From Bacillota bacterium (GTDB lineage: Bacteria > Bacillota > Clostridia > Christensenellales > CAG-138), in the NCBI GenBank assembly GCA_023435025.1, contig JAEYSE010000060.1, positions 1 through 62,608 on the forward strand: DNA of 62,608 bases, read 5' to 3'. Under the pieces are notes generated by a model. That model did not search any database. It had not been told where the DNA came from and saw nothing but the letters and a program-made list of their open reading frames with translations. Below are positions 16,990 through 23,660 of this stretch, in pieces. Each line of letters begins with the position of its first letter. Position 1 is the stretch's first letter. The translations under genes were made by a program, and so were the position numbers.

Positions 16990-17891
16990 CCGTTGCCCTC
17001 CTGCGGCGCAAAGCGCGTCCTGATATCCGCCGCCTCTGTTCCGATATCCCGGTGGAAGCATTTGACGTGCGACATATCCGCAAACCGGCGCTTCATTTCC
17101 TCCGCGGCGGCCACAGAGCGGTGCCGCCCGCCGGTGCAGCCAAAAGCCACCATCAGCCGGTGTTTTCCCTGCGCAGCAAAGCCGGGCAGGGCATCACGCA
17201 GCATGCGTTCAAGCCCGTTGAGGAAACGAGCGGTTTCTTCTTTTTGCAGAACATAGTTGCGTACCGGGGCGTCCAGCCCGGAAAGAGGCCGCAATTTGGG
17301 CTCATAAAAGGGGTTGGGCAGAAAACGCATATCCAATACAAAATCCGCGTCCACCGGCAGGCCGCGCTTGTAGCCGAAGCTTGTGAACAGCAGCAGCATA
17401 CTCTCCTGTGTCTTCAGGGCAAGCGCCTCCTCCAGCCGTGCGTAGAACTCCACTGGTTTTAAGTCGCTTGTATCGATCACCGCGTGCGCGCGCTCTTTTA
17501 ACGGTTGCAATACGGCACGCTCATGCGCGATGCCTGCCGCAATATCGCCGCCCGCGGCGTGCGGGTGGCGTCTGCGTGTCTCCGCGTACCGGCGTTGCAG
17601 TACATCGTCCCTGCTATCCAGAAACAATATGCGGTACTCGACGCCGGAGGAAACAAGCCGCCCGATCATATCCTCCCAGTCCGCGCCAAACGCGCTTTCC
17701 CGGCTATCGATTGCTAAAGCCGCCCGCGATATGACGGGGTTTGCGCTTTCGCAACGCTCCAAAAAGGCGGGGAGGAGGGTTGCGGGAAGGTTGTCCACAC
17801 AATAAAAACCGATGTCCTCCAGCCGCTTTAACGCAAGGGATTTCCCTGCGCCCGAAAGGCCGGTCACGATCAGCAACGTTAATTCTGGCAT
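16986..17891 (-). CDS. rapZ: RNase adapter / nucleotide-binding protein RapZ (YvcJ)
   Basis: 301 residues. P-loop GLSGAGKS near the N terminus, then DDVLQRRYAETRRRHPH and the C-terminal domain signature FGCTGGRHRSVAAAE. E. coli RapZ controls glucosamine-6-phosphate synthase through small RNAs; Firmicutes YvcJ binds nucleotides and UDP-GlcNAc-linked signals. ATG 17891 follows GGAGGGG. Together with murB and glmM in the same direction, it fits a cell-wall-precursor neighbourhood. Confidence 0.94.
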   Translation of the reverse strand: MPELTLLIVTGLSGAGKSLALKRLEDIGFYCVDNLPATLLPAFLERCESANPVISRAALAIDSRESAFGADWEDMIGRLVSSGVEYRILFLDSRDDVLQRRYAETRRRHPHAAGGDIAAGIAHERAVLQPLKERAHAVIDTSDLKPVEFYARLEEALALKTQESMLLLFTSFGYKRGLPVDADFVLDMRFLPNPFYEPKLRPLSGLDAPVRNYVLQKEETARFLNGLERMLRDALPGFAAQGKHRLMVAFGCTGGRHRSVAAAEEMKRRFADMSHVKCFHRDIGTEAADIRTRFAPQEGNG

Positions 17892-17911
17892 GCGAAAATC
17901 CCCTCCTTCTT

Positions 17912-18802
17912 TTATTCTTCTCCCCAAATCTTGGGTTCACAGTTGAGTTCCACGCCGTGCGCTTTCCATACGCGCGCCTTGACCTCGTCGATCAATTGGA
18001 GCACGTCGCTTGCGGTAGCGTCACCGGTGTTTACGATAAAGCCCGCGTGCTTGACGCTGACCTGCGCTCCACCCACGCGAAGCCCTTTTAGCCCGGCGCT
18101 TTCGATGAGCGCGCCTGCAAAGCATCCCGGCGGGCGCTTGAACACGCTGCCCGCGCTGGGGTATTCAAGCGGCTGCTTTTCGCTGCGACGGGCGAGGTAA
18201 TCCTCCTGCCGGGTTTTGGCGCCGCCGTCGTCCGGTACGAGCGTTAATGTTGCGGAAAGTACGATGCGCCCGGGCGCCGAGTACGCGCTCACCCGGTAGC
18301 CCATTTCGTCGTCGGATACGCTCTTTTCCAAAATGCGGCCATCCTCCAGATACCGCACGGTTTTTATGACCTGCTTGAGTTCCCCGCCATACGCGCCCGC
18401 GTTCATGGCGCACGCCCCGCCCAACGTTCCGGGGATGCCGCACGCCCACTCCAGGCCGCCTAGACCCAGCCGCACGGCTTCCCATGCCAGCTCCGTCAGC
18501 GGAATGCCTGCGCCTGCGGTCAGAACCGTACCCTCTTTTTTAATAGCGGCCATCCGTTCGCCGATTATGATCACCAAGCCCCGGATGCCGCCATCCCTTA
18601 CAATCAGGTTGGAACCGTTGCCTATGGTGTATATGGGTATATTGAGTTCTTTCGCGGCACGGCACGCAAAAAGCACCTGGTCTTCGTCCTGTGCGCGCAG
18701 CACAAAATCGGCAGGGCCTCCCAGGCGAAAGGTGGTAAGCGAACGCATCGGAACATCCCGCTCTATGGGCAGGCCACAAAACTGCTGCGGCATGGGCTGC
18801 AT
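17912..18802 (-). CDS. murB: UDP-N-acetylenolpyruvoylglucosamine reductase
   Basis: 296 residues. FAD enzyme that reduces UDP-GlcNAc-enolpyruvate to UDP-MurNAc. Motifs: TFRLGGPADF, IYTIGNGSNLIVRD, GIPGTLGGACAMNAGAYGGE, and C-terminal PSAGSVFKRP and SVKHAGFIVN (type with the catalytic serine). The start is unsure: GTG 18817 lies directly against AAAGGA, so ATG 18802 (14 bases from it) or ATG 18793 are as likely; 18802 is given. First gene of the leftward run toward trxB. Confidence 0.94.
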   Translation of the reverse strand: MQPMPQQFCGLPIERDVPMRSLTTFRLGGPADFVLRAQDEDQVLFACRAAKELNIPIYTIGNGSNLIVRDGGIRGLVIIIGERMAAIKKEGTVLTAGAGIPLTELAWEAVRLGLGGLEWACGIPGTLGGACAMNAGAYGGELKQVIKTVRYLEDGRILEKSVSDDEMGYRVSAYSAPGRIVLSATLTLVPDDGGAKTRQEDYLARRSEKQPLEYPSAGSVFKRPPGCFAGALIESAGLKGLRVGGAQVSVKHAGFIVNTGDATASDVLQLIDEVKARVWKAHGVELNCEPKIWGEE

Positions 18803-18882
18803 ATTAAAAACAGGCACTTCCTTTCTTACACCACGCGCTTCTCCTGCCGAAATATGGGCAGAGTAAGCCTTATAACATGTTT

Positions 18883-18911
18883 ATTTTATCGCACTTGCCG
18901 CTTTTGTGCAA
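18883..18911 (-). promoter_or_regulatory. sigma-A-like promoter of the murB operon
   Basis: On the minus strand TTGCAC (18911-18906) and TAAAAT (18888-18883), 17 bp apart, about 80 bp before murB. Confidence 0.6.
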
Positions 18912-19293
18912 TCTTGCCGGGGTATAACGGCCTTTTTACGGGCAGATTCGGACATGCAAATACTGGCACTTGCCATTTAAGAGCCGGTAACAAGATATGC
19001 TCAAGTTCGGGATTGGGTTCTTATGAGTCATTGCACCGCCCGCGTACCGGACGCCCATTCCTGCAAATCCATCCGGCGGGACATGCATGGTGGATTCCCC
19101 GGGAAATAGCCTCTTAGATGCTGCCATTGTCCCAAATAACTATATATTATCTATTCTTTCCGGCACGCTACCATTCTACTAGTGCGAACGATATACTTGA
19201 ATACACATATGATATTCGCAATATTCTGCATGAGCATGCAGAAATAATGCATTTTCTCGTTATCTTCATTTCACCCCAATGGAGGAACATACA
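18912..19293. other. divergent intergenic region murB / iorA
   Basis: Between the murB promoter and iorA I see no gene with a credible start. The only clear structure is the perfect inverted repeat TTCTGCATG-AG-CATGCAGAA at 19224-19243, about 50 bp before iorA, which looks like a dimeric repressor operator. AT-rich stretches at 19140-19225 may contain the iorA promoter. Confidence 0.5.
19224..19243 (+). promoter_or_regulatory. candidate operator upstream of iorAB
   Basis: Perfect 9-bp inverted repeat with a 2-bp spacer (TTCTGCATG AG CATGCAGAA). No run of T follows, so a terminator is unlikely. No regulator gene is adjacent. Confidence 0.45.
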
Positions 19294-21021
19294 TTGAAAG
19301 AGCTTATGCTAGGCAACGAGGCAATTGCCCGCGGCGTATACGAGGCGGGAGCCCGCGTCACATCCGCGTATCCTGGAACGCCCAGCACGGAGATCAACGA
19401 GGCTGTTGCGGATTATGACTGCATCTACTCCGAATGGGCGCCCAATGAAAAGGTCGCCGTGGAGGTTGCGTTCGGCGCTTCCTTAGGTGGCGCGCGCAGC
19501 ATGGCATGTATGAAACATGTAGGCCTCAATGTTGCGGCAGACCCGCTGTTTACCTCCTCCTATACGGGTGTAAACGCGGGCATGGTCATTGTGGTGGCGG
19601 ATGATCCGGGCATGCACTCCTCCCAGGACGAGCAGGACACCCGCATGCTCTGCCGCGCCGCGCACGTACCGGTGCTGGACCCTTCCAACTCCCAGGAATG
19701 CAAGGACTTCACCAAGCTCGCATTTGAGCTGAGCGAAACATACGATACTCCCGTCGTCGTCCGTGTGACGACGCGTATTGCCCACGCCCGGTCGGCTGTG
19801 GAGCTTGTGGAGCGGGAAGAGCGGGCGCTTTTGCCCTATGTCAAGCGGCCAGAAAAATACCTGACCATCCCCTCCAACATGCAAAAGCGGCACATCTTTG
19901 TAGAGGCTCGGGAAAAGCGCCTTGCCGAGGATGCATGTACGCTGCCCGTCAACCGCATCGAGTGGGCGGATAAAAAGATCGGCGTGGTCACAAGCGGCGC
20001 CGCCTACAATTATGTGAAAGAAGCGCTGCCGGAGGCTTCCGTATTGAAGCTTGGGCTTGCTTACCCGCTGCCCGAGACGCTGATCCGTGAATTTGCAGCG
20101 GGCGTTGAAACGCTCTATGTCATAGAGGATATGGAGCCGTTCTTTGAGGACGCCATCAAAGCCATGGGCATCCCCTGCTCCGGCAAGAACAAGACCGGCG
20201 TGCAGGGCGAGCTATTTGTAAGAAAGATCGCGGCGAAGTTTGCAAACGCCCCTGAACCCGGCCCGGCGGTAACGGAGGACGTCCCCATAAGGCCGCCCGT
20301 ATTGTGCCCCGGCTGCCCGCACCGTGGACTGTTCTATGTTTTAAGCAAGCTGAAGCTGACCGTGCATTCGGACATTGGCTGTTATTCTTTGGGCGCAAAC
20401 GCGCCATTGAACGCCGCCGATACCTGCCTTTGCATGGGCGCTTCCATCGGCATGGCGCACGGCATGGAAAAAGCATTGGGGAAAGAAAGCGCGAAGAAGA
20501 TGGTTGGCGTGCTTGGGGACAGCACGTTTGCCCACAGCGGCATGACGGGCCTACTGAACATGGTATACAACCAGTCCGTTGGCACCATTATCATCGCGGA
20601 CAACGCCATCACCGGCATGACGGGGCACCAGAACAACCCCATAAACGGCCTTGACATCCACGGCAAAACGGCCCCGCAGCTGGATTTGGAAAAGTTCTGC
20701 GAGGCCATCGGCGTAAAGCATGTCAAAGTGGTGGACCCTTTTGATGTAAAGCTTCTGGAGAAAACGCTGCGCGAAGAAACCGCGCGCGAAGAACTTTCCG
20801 TTATTATCGCGCAAAGACCCTGCGCGCTGATCATCAAGCCGACCAATGTCAAATATTTCAGCGACCCGAATAAGTGCAAAAACTGCGGCATGTGTATGAG
20901 AATTGGCTGCCCGGCCATCAAAAAGACGCCGACCGGTGTGTGGGTGGATCCCACGCAGTGCGTGGGCTGCGGGCTGTGCGCCAAAGTCTGCCCGTTCGGC
21001 GCGCTTGGGCCTGTTGAATAA
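19294..21021 (+). CDS. iorA: indolepyruvate:ferredoxin oxidoreductase, alpha subunit
   Basis: 575 residues. Thiamine-diphosphate enzyme of amino-acid fermentation: with IorB it oxidises arylpyruvates to aryl-acetyl-CoA and reduces ferredoxin. The N-terminal pyruvate-ferredoxin-like domain begins MKELMLGNEAIARG. The TPP domain contains CPGCPHRG, HSDIGCYSLG and GDSTFAHSGMTGL. The C terminus carries two [4Fe-4S] motifs, CKNCGMCMRIGCP and CVGCGLCAKVCP. I choose TTG 19294 as start because GGAGG lies 9 bases before it; the ATG at 19279 would overlap that ribosome-binding site. iorB follows after a 190-bp hairpin array. Confidence 0.95.
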   Translation: MKELMLGNEAIARGVYEAGARVTSAYPGTPSTEINEAVADYDCIYSEWAPNEKVAVEVAFGASLGGARSMACMKHVGLNVAADPLFTSSYTGVNAGMVIVVADDPGMHSSQDEQDTRMLCRAAHVPVLDPSNSQECKDFTKLAFELSETYDTPVVVRVTTRIAHARSAVELVEREERALLPYVKRPEKYLTIPSNMQKRHIFVEAREKRLAEDACTLPVNRIEWADKKIGVVTSGAAYNYVKEALPEASVLKLGLAYPLPETLIREFAAGVETLYVIEDMEPFFEDAIKAMGIPCSGKNKTGVQGELFVRKIAAKFANAPEPGPAVTEDVPIRPPVLCPGCPHRGLFYVLSKLKLTVHSDIGCYSLGANAPLNAADTCLCMGASIGMAHGMEKALGKESAKKMVGVLGDSTFAHSGMTGLLNMVYNQSVGTIIIADNAITGMTGHQNNPINGLDIHGKTAPQLDLEKFCEAIGVKHVKVVDPFDVKLLEKTLREETAREELSVIIAQRPCALIIKPTNVKYFSDPNKCKNCGMCMRIGCPAIKKTPTGVWVDPTQCVGCGLCAKVCPFGALGPVE

Positions 21022-21035
21022 GCACCGCTAATCCC

Positions 21036-21185
21036 ACACCTCAGGGGGTGTGGGGGATCGCAATCCCACACGCTTCAATCAAATCTGACGACATGCGCGT
21101 CAGATTTGCGGAAAAAAGTGCGTGAACGCGCACTTTTACCCACGGGAAACCCGCTGATAAAGTCCGCAGGACTTTGTCAGCGGCC
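21036..21185. repeat. hairpin array between iorA and iorB
   Basis: Four stems: CCCACACC/GGTGTGGG, CAAATCTGACG-ACATGCG-CGTCAGATTTG (21080-21108), AAAAGTGCG/CGCACTTTT, and the 33-nt palindrome CCGCTGATAAAGTCC-GCA-GGACTTTGTCAGCGG (21151-21183). The last is the inverted second copy of the repeat at 11517-11557. The second shares its core with 49584-49614. The array may stabilise or attenuate the iorA-iorB transcript. Confidence 0.7.
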
Positions 21186-21212
21186 ATTTAGACAGGACGG
21201 AGGCTTCTCTTT

Positions 21213-21797
21213 ATGATAGGAATCGTGATTGTCGGCGTGGGCGGGCAGGGAACGCTGCTTGCCAGCAAGATCCTGGGCCATATTGCGTTGCAGCATGGCT
21301 ACGATGTGCGTGTGAGCGAAGTGCACGGTATGAGCCAGCGTGGCGGAAGCGTAGTGACATACGTGCGCATGAGCGCGACGGAGCCGGTCTACTCCACTTT
21401 GGTTGAGCAGGAACAGGCGGATGTCGTGCTCGCGTTTGAAAAGCTGGAGGCGCTGCGCGCTCTGCCGTATGTGAAGCCGGTGACGGGCACCGTCATTGTC
21501 AATACGCAGCAGATCCTGCCCATGCCGGTCATTACGGGGGCGGCCATATACCCGGACGACGCTGTTTCGCGCATCCGGGCTGCCGTTCCGGACGCCGTAG
21601 CGCTTGACGCCACGGCGATCGCAATGGAGTGCGGCACGCACAAGGCTGCAAATGTTGTGCTGCTGGGCGTATTGGCAAAGAAGCTCCCCTTCCCGCGGGA
21701 AGCATGGATGGATGCGCTTGCCGCCACCGTGAAACCGCAGTTCCTGGAAATCAACAAGGCCGCATTTGACAGAGGATACACGTACGTAGGGGAATAG
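21213..21797 (+). CDS. iorB: indolepyruvate:ferredoxin oxidoreductase, beta subunit
   Basis: 194 residues, the gamma-like domain of 2-oxoacid:ferredoxin oxidoreductases. N-terminal GVGGQGTLLASKILG and VRVSEVHGMSQRGGSVVTYVR are family signatures. It works with IorA. GGAGG lies 9 bases before ATG 21213. A terminator follows. Confidence 0.95.
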   Translation: MIGIVIVGVGGQGTLLASKILGHIALQHGYDVRVSEVHGMSQRGGSVVTYVRMSATEPVYSTLVEQEQADVVLAFEKLEALRALPYVKPVTGTVIVNTQQILPMPVITGAAIYPDDAVSRIRAAVPDAVALDATAIAMECGTHKAANVVLLGVLAKKLPFPREAWMDALAATVKPQFLEINKAAFDRGYTYVGE

Positions 21798-21821
21798 CAG
21801 CCTTCAGCGAAATAACGATTG

Positions 21822-21852
21822 AATGACGCATATGATGTATGCGTCATTTTTT
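21822..21852 (+). terminator. iorAB terminator
   Basis: Stem AATGACGCAT/ATGCGTCATT with loop ATGATGT, then a run of T, 25 bp after iorB. Confidence 0.85.
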
Positions 21853-21892
21853 ACCAATTCTATGGGCAGCCTCAAACGACTTTCACCAGCCT

Positions 21893-21921
21893 AAAAAAGC
21901 CCGCATGCAGTGCATGCGGGC
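21893..21921 (-). terminator. terminator of the cysteine-rich protein gene
   Basis: On the minus strand GCCCGCATGCA-CT-GCATGCGGGC is followed by TTTTTT, 22 bp after the stop at 21944. Confidence 0.85.
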
Positions 21922-21943
21922 AAATTGCGTCCTATGCTTTTCT

Positions 21944-22216
21944 TTAGCAGGAGCTGTTGAGTATGTCTCTTACCCTGTTCGAGCTGGACGGCAAGTTGCA
22001 CCATGCAGCTTCCGGACCGCATTCGGCGACGAACAAGGTGTCTTCAGGGCATGTAAATTGGCGCAGCTTATCTCTCAACTCTACGGCGCTGCAGCGGGTT
22101 TCTACAAGCCAGCAATTTTCCGCAACCTTGGCACAGGGCATGGAGCTCAGGCAACGCAAAAACTCTTCACTGGGGCAAGTTTGCCGACAGGAACTAAAAC
22201 ACACAATTTTTGCCAT
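21944..22216 (-). CDS. cysteine-rich 90-aa protein, possibly Cas2/SinR-like fold
   Basis: 90 residues. GGGAGGAAACCC precedes ATG 22216; upstream frame is not needed. About nine cysteines (CFSSCRQTC at the start, a final C) make it unusual for a cytoplasmic protein of this size. The middle, CWLVETRCSAVELRDKLRQF, followed by DTLFVAEC and AAWCNLP, resembles the small ferredoxin-fold proteins often annotated SinR-like or Cas2-like (pattern WLI.T..SAEEIRDKL......LLVVE). No CRISPR or toxin-antitoxin genes lie nearby. It has its own terminator and is probably a single-gene transcript. Function unknown. Confidence 0.65.
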   Translation of the reverse strand: MAKIVCFSSCRQTCPSEEFLRCLSSMPCAKVAENCWLVETRCSAVELRDKLRQFTCPEDTLFVAECGPEAAWCNLPSSSNRVRDILNSSC

Positions 22217-22391
22217 ATGGGTTTCCTCCCGTAATTTGCGGCTGAGCATATTTTTATAGCCGCATTCTAACACCAGTATATGCGGGCTCCTAACAATGGG
22301 ATTGCGAAAAAACAAAAAATGCCCTCTTCCCGCCTAAATCTGAACGGCACCGCATAAAATGCAGTACCTGCTTTATTAGGAGGAACCCGGC

Positions 22392-22952
22392 ATGGCTTTT
22401 TCTCCAGGCACAACACAGTACCTGCTTAACCAGGTTGCGCTTTCCAATTCCATCCGTAGGCTTTGGGTGGACAACAATCAATGGACAGGATCTCTGATAT
22501 ATAGCATTTTGTACAATCAGGGCGATCAGGAAGCGCTTATTGCACGCCTGAGACAAAACGCCGACGACTTTGCCACCATATTCTCAACGTTTTATAACCA
22601 GCAAGCGACCGACCAACTCAGACAGCTTATCAACAACGACTTGGACAGAACCATTCGCCTGGCCAAGGCATACAAAGCCAACGATGCGCAAGCCATTAAC
22701 AGCGCGCGCGAAGCTCTGTACGCGAACGCCAATGATATTGCCAATTATCTTTCGCGCATCAACCGGTATTGGGATATGCCGACCTTGCAGGCGATGCTCA
22801 ACGAGGTCATTAATTTGACGGAATATGAAATTATGCTTACCCGCGATGGGCAGTTTGCCGATCGCATCAAGCAGCACGACGAGCTGATGAACCAAGTATA
22901 TAAGCTTTCTGATGAGCTGACGTATGGAATTTTAAAACAGTTCCAGGTTTGA
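22392..22952 (+). CDS. helical protein of unknown function
   Basis: 186 residues, almost entirely amphipathic helix by inspection, no signal peptide or membrane helix. Its pattern (LWVDNNQWTGSLI, then ALYANANDIANYLSRIN, ending in LTYGILKQF) resembles a family of small Firmicutes proteins sometimes mislabelled acetylglutamate kinase; this is from memory and moderate. TAGGAGGAACCCGGC precedes ATG 22392. It lies alone between opposing genes. Confidence 0.7.
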   Translation: MAFSPGTTQYLLNQVALSNSIRRLWVDNNQWTGSLIYSILYNQGDQEALIARLRQNADDFATIFSTFYNQQATDQLRQLINNDLDRTIRLAKAYKANDAQAINSAREALYANANDIANYLSRINRYWDMPTLQAMLNEVINLTEYEIMLTRDGQFADRIKQHDELMNQVYKLSDELTYGILKQFQV

Positions 22953-23005
22953 TGCCGGATAAGTGTGGATCTATATTTGCCCCGTACGGGGGTATTTTGT
23001 TGTAA

Positions 23006-23551
23006 TTAAGAAAACAAAAGGAAATACGCGAATACGCCCGCGAGCAGGGATCCGATGAGATTTCCGATCATGTCCGTATTCGTATCCTTTAGCCCTCTTT
23101 GCGCACCCGCTCCGCTTTTCGCATCAATCGCGGCCTCCACCAGTTCAAACGCCCCACCCACTGTCATGCCCACGGTAAACACAAACAGGGATTGAAACGC
23201 TTTGCTTCCGCCCGTCTCGAATACGTTTTTGATCAGGCAGTAGACAAACAGCGCAAACGAAAACGACCCGTAGGCGTGCAGGTAACGGTCGAACACCATA
23301 GAACGGTTGTATAAGTTTAGATAATACCCGCAGAAGCAGCTGATGAATACCGCAAGCATGGCGAGCAGTGTAATGTAAGGCGGCACGGAAAACGCGAATA
23401 TCCAGATGACTAAGAATATCAGCGTAAAGAGAATATATGAAGATATCGCGGCTTTTACGTGCTGCTTCTGCCCCTTTTTATTGAGCGAAACGATTGCAAA
23501 TATGATAACTGCCGAAAATATCGCAAATGCGATGATGAGCCATAAGGGCAT
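23006..23551 (-). CDS. membrane protein, YjdF/DUF2238-like
   Basis: 181 residues with about five hydrophobic segments. The arrangement FDRYLHAYGSFSFALF, then VGGAFELVEAAIDA, then DTNTDMIGNLIGSLLAG resembles the DUF2238 (YjdF) family, in which His, Glu and Asp in or near membrane helices are conserved. No function is established for that family. Stands alone, leftward. Confidence 0.65.
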   Translation of the reverse strand: MPLWLIIAFAIFSAVIIFAIVSLNKKGQKQHVKAAISSYILFTLIFLVIWIFAFSVPPYITLLAMLAVFISCFCGYYLNLYNRSMVFDRYLHAYGSFSFALFVYCLIKNVFETGGSKAFQSLFVFTVGMTVGGAFELVEAAIDAKSGAGAQRGLKDTNTDMIGNLIGSLLAGVFAYFLLFS

Positions 23552-23606
23552 GAGGAGGCCTGCTTTCGTTTTTGCTTATGGTATGTGCGATAGGTCTACT
23601 TTATAC

Positions 23607-23638
23607 AAAAGGACGCATGCGGCTGCATGCGTCCTTTT
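23607..23638 (-). terminator. nrdJ terminator
   Basis: 14-bp perfect stem AAAAGGACGCATGC/GCATGCGTCCTTTT with a 4-base loop, just past the nrdJ stop at 23661. Confidence 0.8.
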
Positions 23639-23660
23639 GTGTTCATAGATTTTTATTCGC

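Noticed and set aside
18955..19075. Possible 5S rRNA fragment on the minus strand (AGTTCGGGATTGGGTTC)
   Set aside because: Only one short stretch resembles 5S rRNA; the distance to the other conserved parts is wrong and the terminal stem is missing.
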